Positions 25,271 to 34,886 of a DNA stretch of 64,000 nucleotides are shown in pieces. How positions within the stretch are numbered: the first letter of the stretch is position 1; each line of letters starts with the position of its first letter. The DNA is from DASXKD01 sp963734725. Lineage in GTDB: Bacteria > Actinomycetota > Actinomycetes > Streptosporangiales > Streptosporangiaceae. Made by a program: the position numbers and the translations under genes. Under the pieces are notes generated by a model. The model searched no databases. It was not told where the DNA came from and saw only the letters and a list, made by a program, of their open reading frames with translations. The stretch covers positions 83,742-147,741 of the forward strand of contig CAVTIX010000013.1 in NCBI GenBank assembly GCA_963734725.1, read 5' to 3'.

Positions 25271-25314
25271 GGGACGCGGGCTCGGGCTTGCGTGGCAGCG
25301 CTGGCACGGTGCGG

Positions 25315-26205
25315 TCAGTTGTGGTCGAGCGACTCGAAAACCGTCTCGTCCACCGATACGCCGGGCAGGTCCATAAGGTCGTAGCCGAGTTCGTCGATCA
25401 CCGGGGGAACGGGCTGGTCGGGGCTACCGGGCAGCAGCGCTTCGGAGTGCGCTCCGCAGCCGTGGTCGACCGACACCACCCTGCCGTCGTCGGGGGCGTA
25501 CGCGTTCGCGCAGACGCCGAACACCGAGCCGAGCGGGCCGCCGAGCCGGACGAAGAACCCGCACCCCGCGCAAACCCCAGGCGCCGCATGCGCGAGCGGG
25601 CTTTTGGGCCCGTGTTCACTGGCGTACCAGCGAATCCCCGCGTCGTCACGGCCCGCCGAGGACAGCACCCGGCCCTGCGGCGGTATCAGGCCGGCCGCCA
25701 GGGCCGGGTTGCCCGCGAACGGCTCTGACAGCCCGGCCACGATCGCCGCCAGGTCATCGACGTCGGCCACCCCGTCGTCGCCGGCCAGGGAGACCGCGGG
25801 CACCAGCCGCTCGTCGTCGGCTTGCGCGGGCAGGATGTCACCAACCCCCAGGTCTCCGGGGCGGAGCCGCTCCCGCCACGGAACCCATTCCGGCGCCAGG
25901 ATGGACTCCGTCCCCGGCAGCAGGACGCTCTCGCTCACCGTGGCGACCTTAGCCCGTGACGCCCGGGTCAGTGTGACTGCCCATCGCCAGCCGCGGTAGG
26001 CGGGATCGAGGCAGGCGAACAGGTGAGTGACCACCCGGTCCCCCTCGGCGTCCGCGCCGAGGTGCTCGCCGACATGGCCCGGCCCGGCCAGTTCGGTGGC
26101 AGCGGCGCGGGCGAGGTCAACCGCCTGGGCACAGATCTCGTCCGGCTCAGGCTTGCGCGTGCGAGTTGGGCTCACGGTCGGTAATTGTTCCTCATCCGGG
26201 TGCAT
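25315..26205 (-). CDS. DUF3027 family protein
   Basis: A 296-residue protein from ATG 26205 (MHPDEEQLPTVSPT). DLARAAATELAGPGHVGEHLGA, YRGWRWAVTLTRA, VLLPGTESILAPEWVPWRERLRPGDLG and the cysteine cluster VCAGCGFFVRLGG with VFGVCANAYAPDDGRVVS match DUF3027, a soluble actinobacterial family of unknown role, often near cold-shock genes as here. The paired cysteines suggest a metal site. Confidence 0.88.
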   Translation of the reverse strand: MHPDEEQLPTVSPTRTRKPEPDEICAQAVDLARAAATELAGPGHVGEHLGADAEGDRVVTHLFACLDPAYRGWRWAVTLTRASRAKVATVSESVLLPGTESILAPEWVPWRERLRPGDLGVGDILPAQADDERLVPAVSLAGDDGVADVDDLAAIVAGLSEPFAGNPALAAGLIPPQGRVLSSAGRDDAGIRWYASEHGPKSPLAHAAPGVCAGCGFFVRLGGPLGSVFGVCANAYAPDDGRVVSVDHGCGAHSEALLPGSPDQPVPPVIDELGYDLMDLPGVSVDETVFESLDHN

Positions 26206-26288
26206 GCTTGCACCATGGTGCGGCCAGATCGGCAAGCGCCGACCGGTCCCACGTTTCAAGGACCGGCGCAACACAGAATACTGGGACT

Positions 26289-27815
26289 ATGGGATTGGGT
26301 GAGGCCTGGACCTCGGCCAGGCAAGCGGCCCGGGCGTTCTCCTCGGCCGCCCAGTCCGGCGGGCGGGCCGGCGCGGGGGCCGCGCGCCGCACCGGCCGCG
26401 TCGTGCAACGAATGACCGGCGCGTCCGGGGCCCGCCGGACCGGCCTGGCGAGCCTCATGGAACTCACCGCCGCCGGCGCGGCCGGTGACGCCTTCGTGAC
26501 GATCGCCCTGGCCGGCACGCTGTTCTTCAGCGCCTCCCTGGATCAGGCGCGGGGCAAGATCGCGCTGACCCTGCTCATCACCATGGCGCCGTTCGCCGTG
26601 CTGGCCCCGCTGATCGGGCCGATGCTGGACCGGGCGCAGCAGGGGCGGCGGTACCTGCTGGCGGGCACGCTGATGGCGCGCGGGCTGCTCTGCTGGGGCA
26701 TGGTAGACGCGGTGCTGCACAACGACGTCGTGGCGCTGCTCCCCGCAGCGTTCGGCGTGCTGGTGCTGCAGAAGGCCTACGCGGTGATCAGGGCCTCGGT
26801 CACCCCCCGGCTGCTGCCGCCCGAGATCACGCTGGTCACCGCGAACTCGCGCACCGGCATGGCCAGCCTGGTCGCCGGCAGCGTGGCCGGACTGGCCGCG
26901 CTGGGGATCTCCGTCCTGGCCGGCGGCGGGCCGGATGGCGCGGCCTGGGTGCTGCGCGTCGGCACCCTGGTCTACATCGCGGCCACCGCGATGAGCTTCC
27001 GGGTGCCCGAGCACGTGGACCTGTTCGAGCCCAAGCCCGCCAGCAGCGATCCCGGGCAGGACGCCACGGTGCCAACCGCCGGACCGGCCGGGGCGGGCGG
27101 CCACCCGGGCCGGGGGCCCGGCGGGACGGTGCCGCTGGGGTCCGAACGCACTCCCGCGGGAGCGCAGGGAGCACAGGACCGGCCACCGGCCCGGGGCGGG
27201 CTGCGAACGCTGCGCCACGTCGGCCCGGTCGTCGCCGAGGCGATGCGCGCCAACGCCACCCTGCGGGCCTTCTCCGGCTTCATCGTGTTCTTCCTCGCGT
27301 TCCTGCTCCGGACCGTGCACTTCCACGGGGTGAACGACAAGGTGGCACTCGGCGCGCTGCTCGTCGCGGCGACCCTCGGCGGTTTCCTCGGCACCGCCCT
27401 CGGGTCCGCGCTGCGGTCCGCGCGCCCGTACGTCATCACGTTCAGCATGCTCGGCGCCACCACCGCCGTCACGACGGTCTGCGCCGCGTTCTTCGGGCTA
27501 TGGGCGGCCCTGGCGGTGGCCCTGGTCGCCGCGTTCGGGCAGGTCCTGGTCAAGCTGGCACTGGACTCAACGGTGCAGCAGGAGATCGGCGAGGAGATCC
27601 GGTCGTCCGCATTCGCCGCCTCCGAGAGCCTGCACCAGCTCGCCTGGGTGGCCGGCGGGCTCGGCGGTGTGGCCATGTCGTTGACGAACAGCGGCGTGGC
27701 GGGCATGACCGTGGCCGCGGTCGGGCTAGCCAGCTCGTTCCTTTTCCTGCTCGGCCAGCGGCGCCGTCGCATCCTCGCGGCCCGACATTCCCGCCCGCAG
27801 GTCGTTTCTCAATAG
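26289..27815 (+). CDS. MFS transporter, actinobacterial type next to cspB/DUF3027
   Basis: A 508-residue membrane protein from ATG 26289. A ~40-residue basic N-terminus precedes about eleven to twelve helices: LMELTAAGAAGDAFVTIALAG, LLITMAPFAVLAPLIGPMLDRAQQGRR, PRLLPPEITLVTANSRTGMASL and so on. A long hydrophilic loop (~residues 250-310) lies between the halves. Gene order DUF3027, MFS, cold-shock is conserved in actinomycetes (from memory, not checked). Substrate unknown. Confidence 0.85.
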   Translation: MGLGEAWTSARQAARAFSSAAQSGGRAGAGAARRTGRVVQRMTGASGARRTGLASLMELTAAGAAGDAFVTIALAGTLFFSASLDQARGKIALTLLITMAPFAVLAPLIGPMLDRAQQGRRYLLAGTLMARGLLCWGMVDAVLHNDVVALLPAAFGVLVLQKAYAVIRASVTPRLLPPEITLVTANSRTGMASLVAGSVAGLAALGISVLAGGGPDGAAWVLRVGTLVYIAATAMSFRVPEHVDLFEPKPASSDPGQDATVPTAGPAGAGGHPGRGPGGTVPLGSERTPAGAQGAQDRPPARGGLRTLRHVGPVVAEAMRANATLRAFSGFIVFFLAFLLRTVHFHGVNDKVALGALLVAATLGGFLGTALGSALRSARPYVITFSMLGATTAVTTVCAAFFGLWAALAVALVAAFGQVLVKLALDSTVQQEIGEEIRSSAFAASESLHQLAWVAGGLGGVAMSLTNSGVAGMTVAAVGLASSFLFLLGQRRRRILAARHSRPQVVSQ

Positions 27816-27854
27816 AAAACGAGGCGGCCAGCGCTCGGCGGCTTTACGGCGCGG

Positions 27855-28235
27855 TCAGGGCTCCACGTCGTCGGCCACCGCGCGCAGCAGCGCGGCGATC
27901 TTCTTGGCCTCGCGCGCGTCCGGGTGGCGGCCGCGGCGGTAGGACCCGGAGAGGTCGTCGAGCAGCTTGATCAGGTCCTCCACGAGGATGACCATCTCGT
28001 CGGGGTTCTTGCGGCTCGCCTTCGCCACCGTCGGCGGGGAATCCAGGACCCGGACCTGCAGGGCCTGCACGCCCCGGCGGCCCTCGGCCACGCCGAACTC
28101 CACGCGCTGGCCTGACCTCAGCACCGTGCCGGAAGGCAGCGCCGAGGAGTGCACGAACACCTCGCCGCCCCCATCGCGACTGAGGAAGCCGAACCCTTTG
28201 TCGGCGTCATACCATTTGACCTTGCCAGTGGGCAC
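27855..28235 (-). CDS. Cold-shock domain protein with extra C-terminal helices
   Basis: A 126-residue protein. Residues 1-65 are a cold-shock domain: MPTGKVKWYDADKGFGFLSR with RNP-1 and EVFVHSSALP with RNP-2. Residues ~70-126 add a helical tail (NPDEMVILVEDLIKLLDDLSGSYRRGRHPDAREAKKIAALLRAV) not found in plain CspA. This two-part form occurs in actinobacterial CspB-like proteins. It should bind single-stranded RNA/DNA. Confidence 0.88.
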   Translation of the reverse strand: MPTGKVKWYDADKGFGFLSRDGGGEVFVHSSALPSGTVLRSGQRVEFGVAEGRRGVQALQVRVLDSPPTVAKASRKNPDEMVILVEDLIKLLDDLSGSYRRGRHPDAREAKKIAALLRAVADDVEP

Positions 28236-28342
28236 GGATGGACCTCACGGGGACTAGCGGTGGGCAGGTTCGCGCGCAAGCGCCATCCCAGGTTAGTCGG
28301 TCTAGCCTCCGCGAGGTCAGCCCCGGCTACGCTCGTGACAGC

Positions 28343-28377
28343 GGCGTGACCCCGGTCAGATGCACCGGGGCCACGCC
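28343..28377. ncRNA. Strong stem-loop, possible small RNA or terminator
   Basis: ggcgtg and ccccggt pair with accgggg and cacgcc around a seven-base loop, 13 pairs plus one a-c mismatch. It does not end any gene: the cold-shock gene begins 108 bases to one side and the next gene 335 bases to the other. No T-run follows. Confidence 0.35.
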
Positions 28378-28485
28378 ATCCACGGCCACCACGCTCAGAT
28401 GGTGCTGGGACGGGATCGCGTGAGTGACCGGGAAACCGAGCCAACTTGGCCGCTTGGGCTCATTTAGAGGTCTCTTACCAGGCTT

Positions 28486-28500
28486 ATACCCTGGGGGTAT
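28486..28500. promoter_or_regulatory. CsoR-like operator candidate
   Basis: ataccc-tgg-gggtat is a perfect palindrome with the TA-CCC/GGG-TA pattern of CsoR/RcnR-type metal-sensor operators. No CsoR-family gene is seen nearby, so the regulator would act in trans. Confidence 0.4.
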
Positions 28501-28711
28501 CGCAGATAAGCACTGAACAGTTACCAGTTACGAACGCCTGCACGACACGGCGGCCCGCGCCAGCGGAGCGGGATGCCTGACGACCATCCCGGGCACCGAG
28601 ACGGCCGCCGGGCCCCGATCACGACAGCTGCGAGCGAGAAATGGTGTGAACCGGACACGCGCGTCGCGCGTCCAACCCACAATTGTCCCCCGCAGTGAGG
28701 ACAGCGATCCC

Positions 28712-28882
28712 ATGACCACCATCGTCATCCTCGCGGCCATTACCGCGACGGGCATGTACCTGCGGTGGGCCACCGGGCCCGTCCTGGCCGCCTATCAGGT
28801 CGGCCGCCATGTCGAGCGCGTGCTCGCCACCTTGAACAGCGGCGCCGCGCGTCTCGATCGGGCCAACCGCAAGGACCGTTAA
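28712..28882 (+). CDS. Small membrane-associated protein
   Basis: A 56-residue frame from ATG 28712 with gtgagga upstream. A hydrophobic start MTTIVILAAITATGMYLRWA is followed by an amphipathic part AYQVGRHVERVLATLNSGAA. It has no recognisable domain. It precedes a sigma-factor gene on the same strand by 222 bases. Presumed real from start context and the clear helix. Confidence 0.45.
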   Translation: MTTIVILAAITATGMYLRWATGPVLAAYQVGRHVERVLATLNSGAARLDRANRKDR

Positions 28883-29104
28883 CGTCCCATGGAGCTGCCC
28901 GGCCCGGAACGCCAGGCAGGCCTCTTGGCCAGGGCCGACGTGCACGCAGTTGCCTCGCGGCTTCCTGGCGAGCGACCGGCGCTCCAGGGACTTTTCGGCC
29001 CTGATGCCTTAATTCTGCCCCGCGCTGGGTTGCCACCGGGGCCGCCAGGGCGCAAGAATACGGGGGTTGCCTAGGCGAGCCCGGGGGGGTTCTGGCAAGG
29101 GGGG

Positions 29105-29710
29105 ATGCCGAAGATGACCATGGCAGCGGACGGTTTCGGGGCGAATTCCAGGGCGGTGGCTGATGCCCAGCCCAGGGTGGCTTCTTCGGGCGCGGCCGCG
29201 TCGGCCGCGCCGGGGGTGACGGGGCAGGCCGCCGATGAGGCGGTCACGGCGGCGTACCAGGCTCACTACGCCATGTTGGTCCGGACTGCGACGATGCTGG
29301 TCGGCGACGTCGCCACCGCGGAGGATGTGGTGCAGGAGTCCTTCATCGCCATGCACCGCGGGTGGTGGCGGCTGCGGGACACCAGCAAAGTGCTGCCCTA
29401 CCTGCGCCGTTCAGTGATCAACAAATCCCGGTCAGTGCTGCGGCGCCGCGCGGTGGCTGACCGTCATCTCCGTGCGCGGACGCCAGACCTGCCCAGCGCT
29501 GAGGAGAGCGCGCTGGCGGGGGAGCAGCGATCGTCGGTGCTCGAGGCGCTGAGCGCACTGCCCTCCAGGCAGCGAGAGGTGGTAATACTGCGGTATTACG
29601 CCGATCTGTCCGAGGCCGAGATCGCCGAGGCCCTGGGGATCAGCAGGGGCGCTGTCAAGTCCCACACCGCCCGGGCCAAGGGCTCACTCCGGACGGTGCT
29701 CGGGTACTGA
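29105..29710 (+). CDS. ECF RNA polymerase sigma factor, SigE family
   Basis: A 201-residue ECF sigma factor. Region 2 spans YQAHYAMLVRTATMLVGDVATAEDVVQESFIAM, and region 4 SSVLEALSALPSRQREVVILRYYADLSEAEIAEALGISRGAVKSHTARAKGSL. The first ~45 residues are a low-complexity extension. The SigE-type (SigJ/streptomycete ECF39-like) group often has a cognate regulator next door, but the next gene is convergent and encodes a HAAS-like membrane protein, which may be unrelated. Target genes unknown. Confidence 0.9.
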   Translation: MPKMTMAADGFGANSRAVADAQPRVASSGAAASAAPGVTGQAADEAVTAAYQAHYAMLVRTATMLVGDVATAEDVVQESFIAMHRGWWRLRDTSKVLPYLRRSVINKSRSVLRRRAVADRHLRARTPDLPSAEESALAGEQRSSVLEALSALPSRQREVVILRYYADLSEAEIAEALGISRGAVKSHTARAKGSLRTVLGY

Positions 29711-29773
29711 TCTTTTGGGCCGCGCGGGCCTTAATCACATCGTCGCCGCCCACGGACATCGGGCTGCGCCGCG

Positions 29774-30907
29774 TCAGGAGCGCTTGACGCGCTGCCAGGG
29801 CGGGACCTTCACCCGCGGGCCTTGGGTTACCCGCCAGGCCAGGTAGGCGGCCGTGAGCACGGCGCCCACACGGATCAGGATGTTGAAGTCCACCCGGAGC
29901 GCGTGGGTGTAGACCAGGACCACGTTGCCGCTGCCACCGATGATCAGGGCGCCGAACACGGACCCGGCTAGCGTGACGAGCAGCGGCCCGGCGATCGCGA
30001 GCGACTTGTCCTTGCCGTCCCAGAGCCGCGAGAACAAAGCCACGATGGCGCCAACCGGCCAGAACACGTACGGCAGGATCAGGCCGCCGAGGCCGAGCAG
30101 CAAGATGGCGATGGTCTCCAGTAGGTTGTCGCGGGCCAGTTGCCGGGTGGTTGCGAGCGTTTCGTTCCCGCTCACTCCGTGCGTGCCGTCGGCTTTCCCG
30201 GTCGCGCCCGGCGGAAGCTCGCCCACCGGTGGTACATCCCGGTTCCCGGCGCCTGGCGGCCCAGCGCCCCGCAGCCCGCCGCTGCGGGGACCGCCGCTCT
30301 GCGGGGTAGCGCTCCGCGGCCCGGCGCCTGGCGGCCCAGCGCTCCGCAGCCCGCCGCTGCGGGGACCGCCGCTCTGCGGGGTAGCGCTCCCCGGCCCGGC
30401 GCTGCGCGGCCCGGCGCCCCTCGGGCCGGCGCTCTGCGGGCCGACGCTGCGCAGGGCGGGACGCCGCGGGCCCGCGCCCGGGGACTCCCCGGCCGGGGTG
30501 ACCGGCCCGGCGCCGGGGTCGCCCGGCGGGGCCTGCTTGCCCGGTTGGACATCGGGGCTGAGCCGCCGCCGGGGCGTCAGCGAGCGGTTCAGGGGCCCGG
30601 TCAGGGCGGCCGCTGCGGCCGCGCCCTCCTCCTGGCTGGACGCCCGGCTCTTGACCCAGCCGCGGTCGATCCGGGTCCGCTCCGCCATTACAAGGTCTTC
30701 GGGCGTGCCCAGCCTCGCAAGCACCTCGCTGACCCGGACAGGATCGGTGCGCGTCCCAGGCCGGCCGAGTTCGCGGTTGACGAGCGCCTTGGTGCGCGCG
30801 ACAAAGGCCATTCTTGCTCCCTTGGGGAGCTGACGCGACGCCTGTGTCACCCGAGACAGGTAGTCGGTGACAAGCTGCTCACCAGAGAGGTTCGGGCGTG
30901 CCCTCAT
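29774..30907 (-). CDS. HAAS-like membrane protein with Gly/Pro repeat linker
   Basis: A 377-residue protein. The first ~75 residues (YLSRVTQASRQLPKGARMAF, VSEVLARLGTPEDLVMAERT) resemble the HAAS/DUF1700 sensor-like helical domain. Residues ~110-235 are Gly/Pro/Ser/Arg-rich with a 75-bp duplication. The C-terminal ~120 residues contain three or four membrane helices (ETIAILLLGLGGLILPYVFW, LVTLAGSVFGALIIGG, VGAVLTAAYLAWR). It is convergent with the ECF sigma gene. HAAS proteins often act as sensors; here that is inference. Confidence 0.65.
   Translation of the reverse strand: MRARPNLSGEQLVTDYLSRVTQASRQLPKGARMAFVARTKALVNRELGRPGTRTDPVRVSEVLARLGTPEDLVMAERTRIDRGWVKSRASSQEEGAAAAAALTGPLNRSLTPRRRLSPDVQPGKQAPPGDPGAGPVTPAGESPGAGPRRPALRSVGPQSAGPRGAGPRSAGPGSATPQSGGPRSGGLRSAGPPGAGPRSATPQSGGPRSGGLRGAGPPGAGNRDVPPVGELPPGATGKADGTHGVSGNETLATTRQLARDNLLETIAILLLGLGGLILPYVFWPVGAIVALFSRLWDGKDKSLAIAGPLLVTLAGSVFGALIIGGSGNVVLVYTHALRVDFNILIRVGAVLTAAYLAWRVTQGPRVKVPPWQRVKRS
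30251..30400 (-). repeat. 75-bp direct repeat in the HAAS-like gene
   Basis: A block beginning gcctggcggc at 30251 recurs at 30326 with a 75-bp period, encoding about 25 residues (SATPQSGGPRSGGLR-type). Shorter related units continue to about 30470. Confidence 0.85.
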
Positions 30908-31174
30908 GCCCTGATCATCCCCCCTTATCCGTCAATTGACGAGACCTTGTGCGCCCTGAAAGTCGAAGTGCACACAAGCACGCGAGCAGGGCGTGAGCAA
31001 GCCTACTTTGCGCAACGCCCGCGAGGAGTGCGCACTCGGCCGCCGCCGGACGGCCACCACGGGGTGGCGGCCTGCCAGGCTGAGAAGGATACAGAAAGCC
31101 GGAAAGGCCGGAGGGGTGGCCCCGCAAACACGGGGCCACCCCTCACTCCGGGCGCTGAGCGCCCAGGGCACGGA

Positions 31175-32797
<1,623 letters not shown>

Positions 32798-32925
32798 AGG
32801 CTCCAGTCCTCCGGAAACTATGTGGCTGTCGGACGGATCGAGCCGACGCCCGCGACGGCCGGCGCTCCCTGTGACAGTCCCATCCTGCACAGGAGAGGCC
32901 TCATCGCCCCGATCCCGCCTTGGCG

Positions 32926-32952
32926 TTGTCACTCTCATGCCGAGAGTGCCAA
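32926..32952 (-). promoter_or_regulatory. CIRCE element, proximal (HrcA operator)
   Basis: On the minus strand ttggcactc-N9-gagtgacaa, differing from consensus TTAGCACTC-N9-GAGTGCTAA at three positions. It lies 129-155 bases upstream of the groEL start. Confidence 0.7.
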
Positions 32953-32961
32953 CGACCCTGT

Positions 32962-32988
32962 TTAGCACTCTGGACCCGAGAGTGCAAG
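32962..32988 (-). promoter_or_regulatory. CIRCE element, distal (HrcA operator)
   Basis: On the plus strand ttagcactc-N9-gagtgcaag: the first arm is identical to the CIRCE consensus and the second differs at two positions. It is 9 bp from the proximal copy. Confidence 0.85.
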
Positions 32989-33099
32989 CTGATCAAGCTG
33001 GCAGGGCGGCCCACGAGCCGTTGAGCAGGGATTTAGCCACCGCAAGGCGGCGTCCCCGGCCATCGTGATGAACCGCCGGGGGCCGCCACGCCGGTGCCG

Positions 33100-33217
33100 T
33101 CGACGATGCCGAGCAGGTTGGATCGGCGGCGCCCGCGCCGGCGCCGACTGTGCCGATCAGGTTGAGCCGACAGCGCCCCGCCGACGCCGTCGACCATGCC
33201 GATCAGGTTGAGCCGAT
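33100..33217. repeat. Three imperfect direct repeats upstream of the RHH/PIN pair
   Basis: atgccgagcaggttgg, then tgccgatcaggttgagccg twice, starting near 33106, 33151 and 33198, spacing 45 and 47 bp. They lie just before the antitoxin-like gene and might serve as an iterated binding region. Confidence 0.55.
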
Positions 33218-33243
33218 GGCGTCCTCACCGGTATAACCAAGGT

Positions 33244-33492
33244 ATGTCCGCAACGGAAAAGCTCGCGATCAGCCTGCCTAAGGACCTGATCGAGAAGCTG
33301 CGTCGCGCCAAGGACGAGGGCCGGATCGATTCGGTGTCCGGGCACATCGCCGAACTCCTCCGCCGGGAGGACGACTGGCGGGACGCCCGGGCCACCCTGG
33401 ACCGCATCTTCGAAAGGTGCCCAGGGCCTGAAGCCAAGCATTACGCCTGGGCCCGCCGGGCCCTCGGTGTGGGCCCCAACCCCGTCGGGTGA
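33244..33492 (+). CDS. Ribbon-helix-helix antitoxin-like protein
   Basis: An 82-residue protein from ATG 33244: MSATEKLAISLPKDLIEKLR, then VSGHIAELLRREDDW. The short strand KLAISLPKDL followed by two helices is the RHH (CopG/ParD-like) DNA-binding pattern. Its stop overlaps the next start (GTGA at 33489), the coupling typical of toxin-antitoxin operons. It probably represses its own promoter and neutralises the downstream PIN protein. Confidence 0.7.
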   Translation: MSATEKLAISLPKDLIEKLRRAKDEGRIDSVSGHIAELLRREDDWRDARATLDRIFERCPGPEAKHYAWARRALGVGPNPVG

Positions 33493-33887
33493 TCGGCGGC
33501 CGGATCCTCGATACCAGCGCCCTGCTGCAGGCGGCCAGTGGCACCCCGTACATGCAGGCGCTGTTGTACATCAGTCATGAGCACCTGATCACGCTCGTCA
33601 TTCCGGCGCCCTGCCTGGCCGACGCGCTGGCCAGGCTCAGGGACCCGGAACAGCAGGCGCGCCTGTTTGACCTGGTGAAGTCGCCCATGGCGAAGGTCGC
33701 CCAGTTCGGCGTCGCCGAGGCCACGGGCACCGGGCTGCTGCGGTCCGGGGCCTTGCCCGCCCGCGCGTCCACCGGGGCGGCGCACGCCGCCTATCTGGCC
33801 GCCGACCGCGGCTGGCCGGTGGTCAGCGCCCGGCCCGGCCCGATCCGCGCCATGCATCCCGAGGTAGAGATCGAACCGCTCCCCTGA
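33489..33887 (+). CDS. PIN-domain toxin-like protein
   Basis: A 132-residue protein. RILDTSALLQAASG at the start has the first acidic residue of PIN nucleases (LDTSAL), and AAHAAYLAADRGWPVVSARPG near residue 97 matches the region around the final acidic cluster, but the middle Glu/Asp residues are less clear. It is coupled to the RHH gene. PIN toxins cleave RNA; the degenerate active site leaves activity uncertain. The pair interrupts the cold-shock/groEL neighbourhood. Confidence 0.65.
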   Translation: MIGGRILDTSALLQAASGTPYMQALLYISHEHLITLVIPAPCLADALARLRDPEQQARLFDLVKSPMAKVAQFGVAEATGTGLLRSGALPARASTGAAHAAYLAADRGWPVVSARPGPIRAMHPEVEIEPLP

Positions 33888-34027
33888 CCCCGGGTGGACC
33901 AGGAGCACGAAGACCCCGGGCTGGGCCCAGAGCACGAAGGCCGGCACGCATGTAGGCCCGGCAAGCATGTGGCCCGGCACCCGCGTCCGGGTGCCGGGCC
34001 AAGGTTCCAGCTAGATGAGCAGGTTCC

Positions 34028-34228
34028 TCACACGGCGCGAACGGACTCGGCCTGCGGCCCGCGCTCGCCTTGCGTGATGTCGAATTCGACCCGCTGCCCC
34101 TCCTCGAGGCTGCGGTAACCATCCATCATGATGGCGGTGTGGTGCACGAACACGTCCCTGCCACCGTCAACCGCGATGAAGCCGTAGCCCTTGTCCGCGT
34201 TGAACCACTTGACGGTGCCCTGAGCCAT
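34028..34228 (-). CDS. Cold-shock protein CspA family
   Basis: A 66-residue single cold-shock domain: MAQGTVKWFNADKGYGFIAV (RNP-1) and DVFVHHTAIM (RNP-2), ending EFDITQGERGPQAESVRAV. It binds single-stranded nucleic acid. It sits in the thrC, MoaD-like, csp, groEL neighbourhood common in streptomycetes. A long (~310-base) leader precedes it, which could host cold-responsive regulation. Confidence 0.93.
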   Translation of the reverse strand: MAQGTVKWFNADKGYGFIAVDGGRDVFVHHTAIMMDGYRSLEEGQRVEFDITQGERGPQAESVRAV

Positions 34229-34541
34229 TACTCAACAACTCCCTAACTACGCTCGGGCTTTCTCCGATCCCGCCCTTGCACTGCGGGACCAGTGATCGCG
34301 GTTGTGCTAGGCGTCCGGGTAAGCGTGGCTTGCCGTTCTCGCCGGCCGACTGCGACCGGGCATTACCATACCCCCTGCCGTGCGCTCGCGTGACCAGATA
34401 CTCCCCGAATGCGGCCAGGAACCTGGTCCGGCCGTGCGGAAAAGCGCAAACGCGCTGGTCAGTTGGGGTTAAACCGGACCACGCCCGGGCGGCCCTGGCC
34501 CGGATCGCGCCCGGGCGGCCCTAGCCCCGATCCCGTAACGG
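34229..34541. other. Csp leader region with a 26-bp tandem repeat
   Basis: No gene is apparent. A 26-bp unit cgcccgggcggccct followed by a variable tail occurs at 34482 and 34508, just past the MoaD-like gene's stop. The remainder is probably the 5' leader and promoter of the cold-shock gene; I see no clear -10/-35 pair. Confidence 0.5.
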
Positions 34542-34817
34542 TCAGCCGCCGGCGACCGCCGGAATCACCGAGACACGGGATCCGGCCGGCACCGGTGTAT
34601 CGAGGCCCTTGGCAAAGCGCACATCCTCATCGCCTACATAGACATTCACGAAGCGGCGCAGATTTCCCGTGTCATCAACGATTCGGCCAGCTAGGCCCGG
34701 ATACGACGCGTCCAGGCTGGCGAGAACCTCACGCAAAGTGCCCGGATCCGCGGTCACTTCGGCCGAGCCGCCGGTGAAAGTGCGCAAGATGGTTGGGATT
34801 CGGACGGAGACGCTCAT
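34542..34817 (-). CDS. MoaD/ThiS-family sulfur carrier protein
   Basis: A 91-residue ubiquitin-like carrier from ATG 34817 (MSVSVRIPTILRTFTGGSAE), ending in the diagnostic VIPAVAGG; the terminal Gly-Gly is where a thiocarboxylate is formed. Same-strand position 69 bases downstream of thrC suggests cotranscription. In actinobacteria such proteins (CysO-like) supply sulfide for cysteine synthesis, or serve other sulfur transfers; the particular pathway is inference. Confidence 0.88.
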   Translation of the reverse strand: MSVSVRIPTILRTFTGGSAEVTADPGTLREVLASLDASYPGLAGRIVDDTGNLRRFVNVYVGDEDVRFAKGLDTPVPAGSRVSVIPAVAGG

Positions 34818-34886
34818 CCCGCGGCCGCCTTTCTCAGTTGCCGGGCTCACGACCTAGTCGCCGGGCTCATGGCCGCGGCGCGAGGG

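Larger units (their letters stand above)
28236..28711. other. Intergenic region with a long hairpin and a CsoR-like palindrome
   Basis: No protein gene is evident. It holds a 14-bp stem-loop (28343-28377) and an ataccc/gggtat palindrome (28486-28500), both listed separately, and a ribosome site gtgagga before the small gene at 28712. Confidence 0.5.

Noticed and set aside
33100..33217. Direct repeats considered as a CRISPR or plasmid iteron origin
   Set aside because: Only three imperfect copies with different intervening sequence, no cas or rep gene; an operator-like role is more economical.
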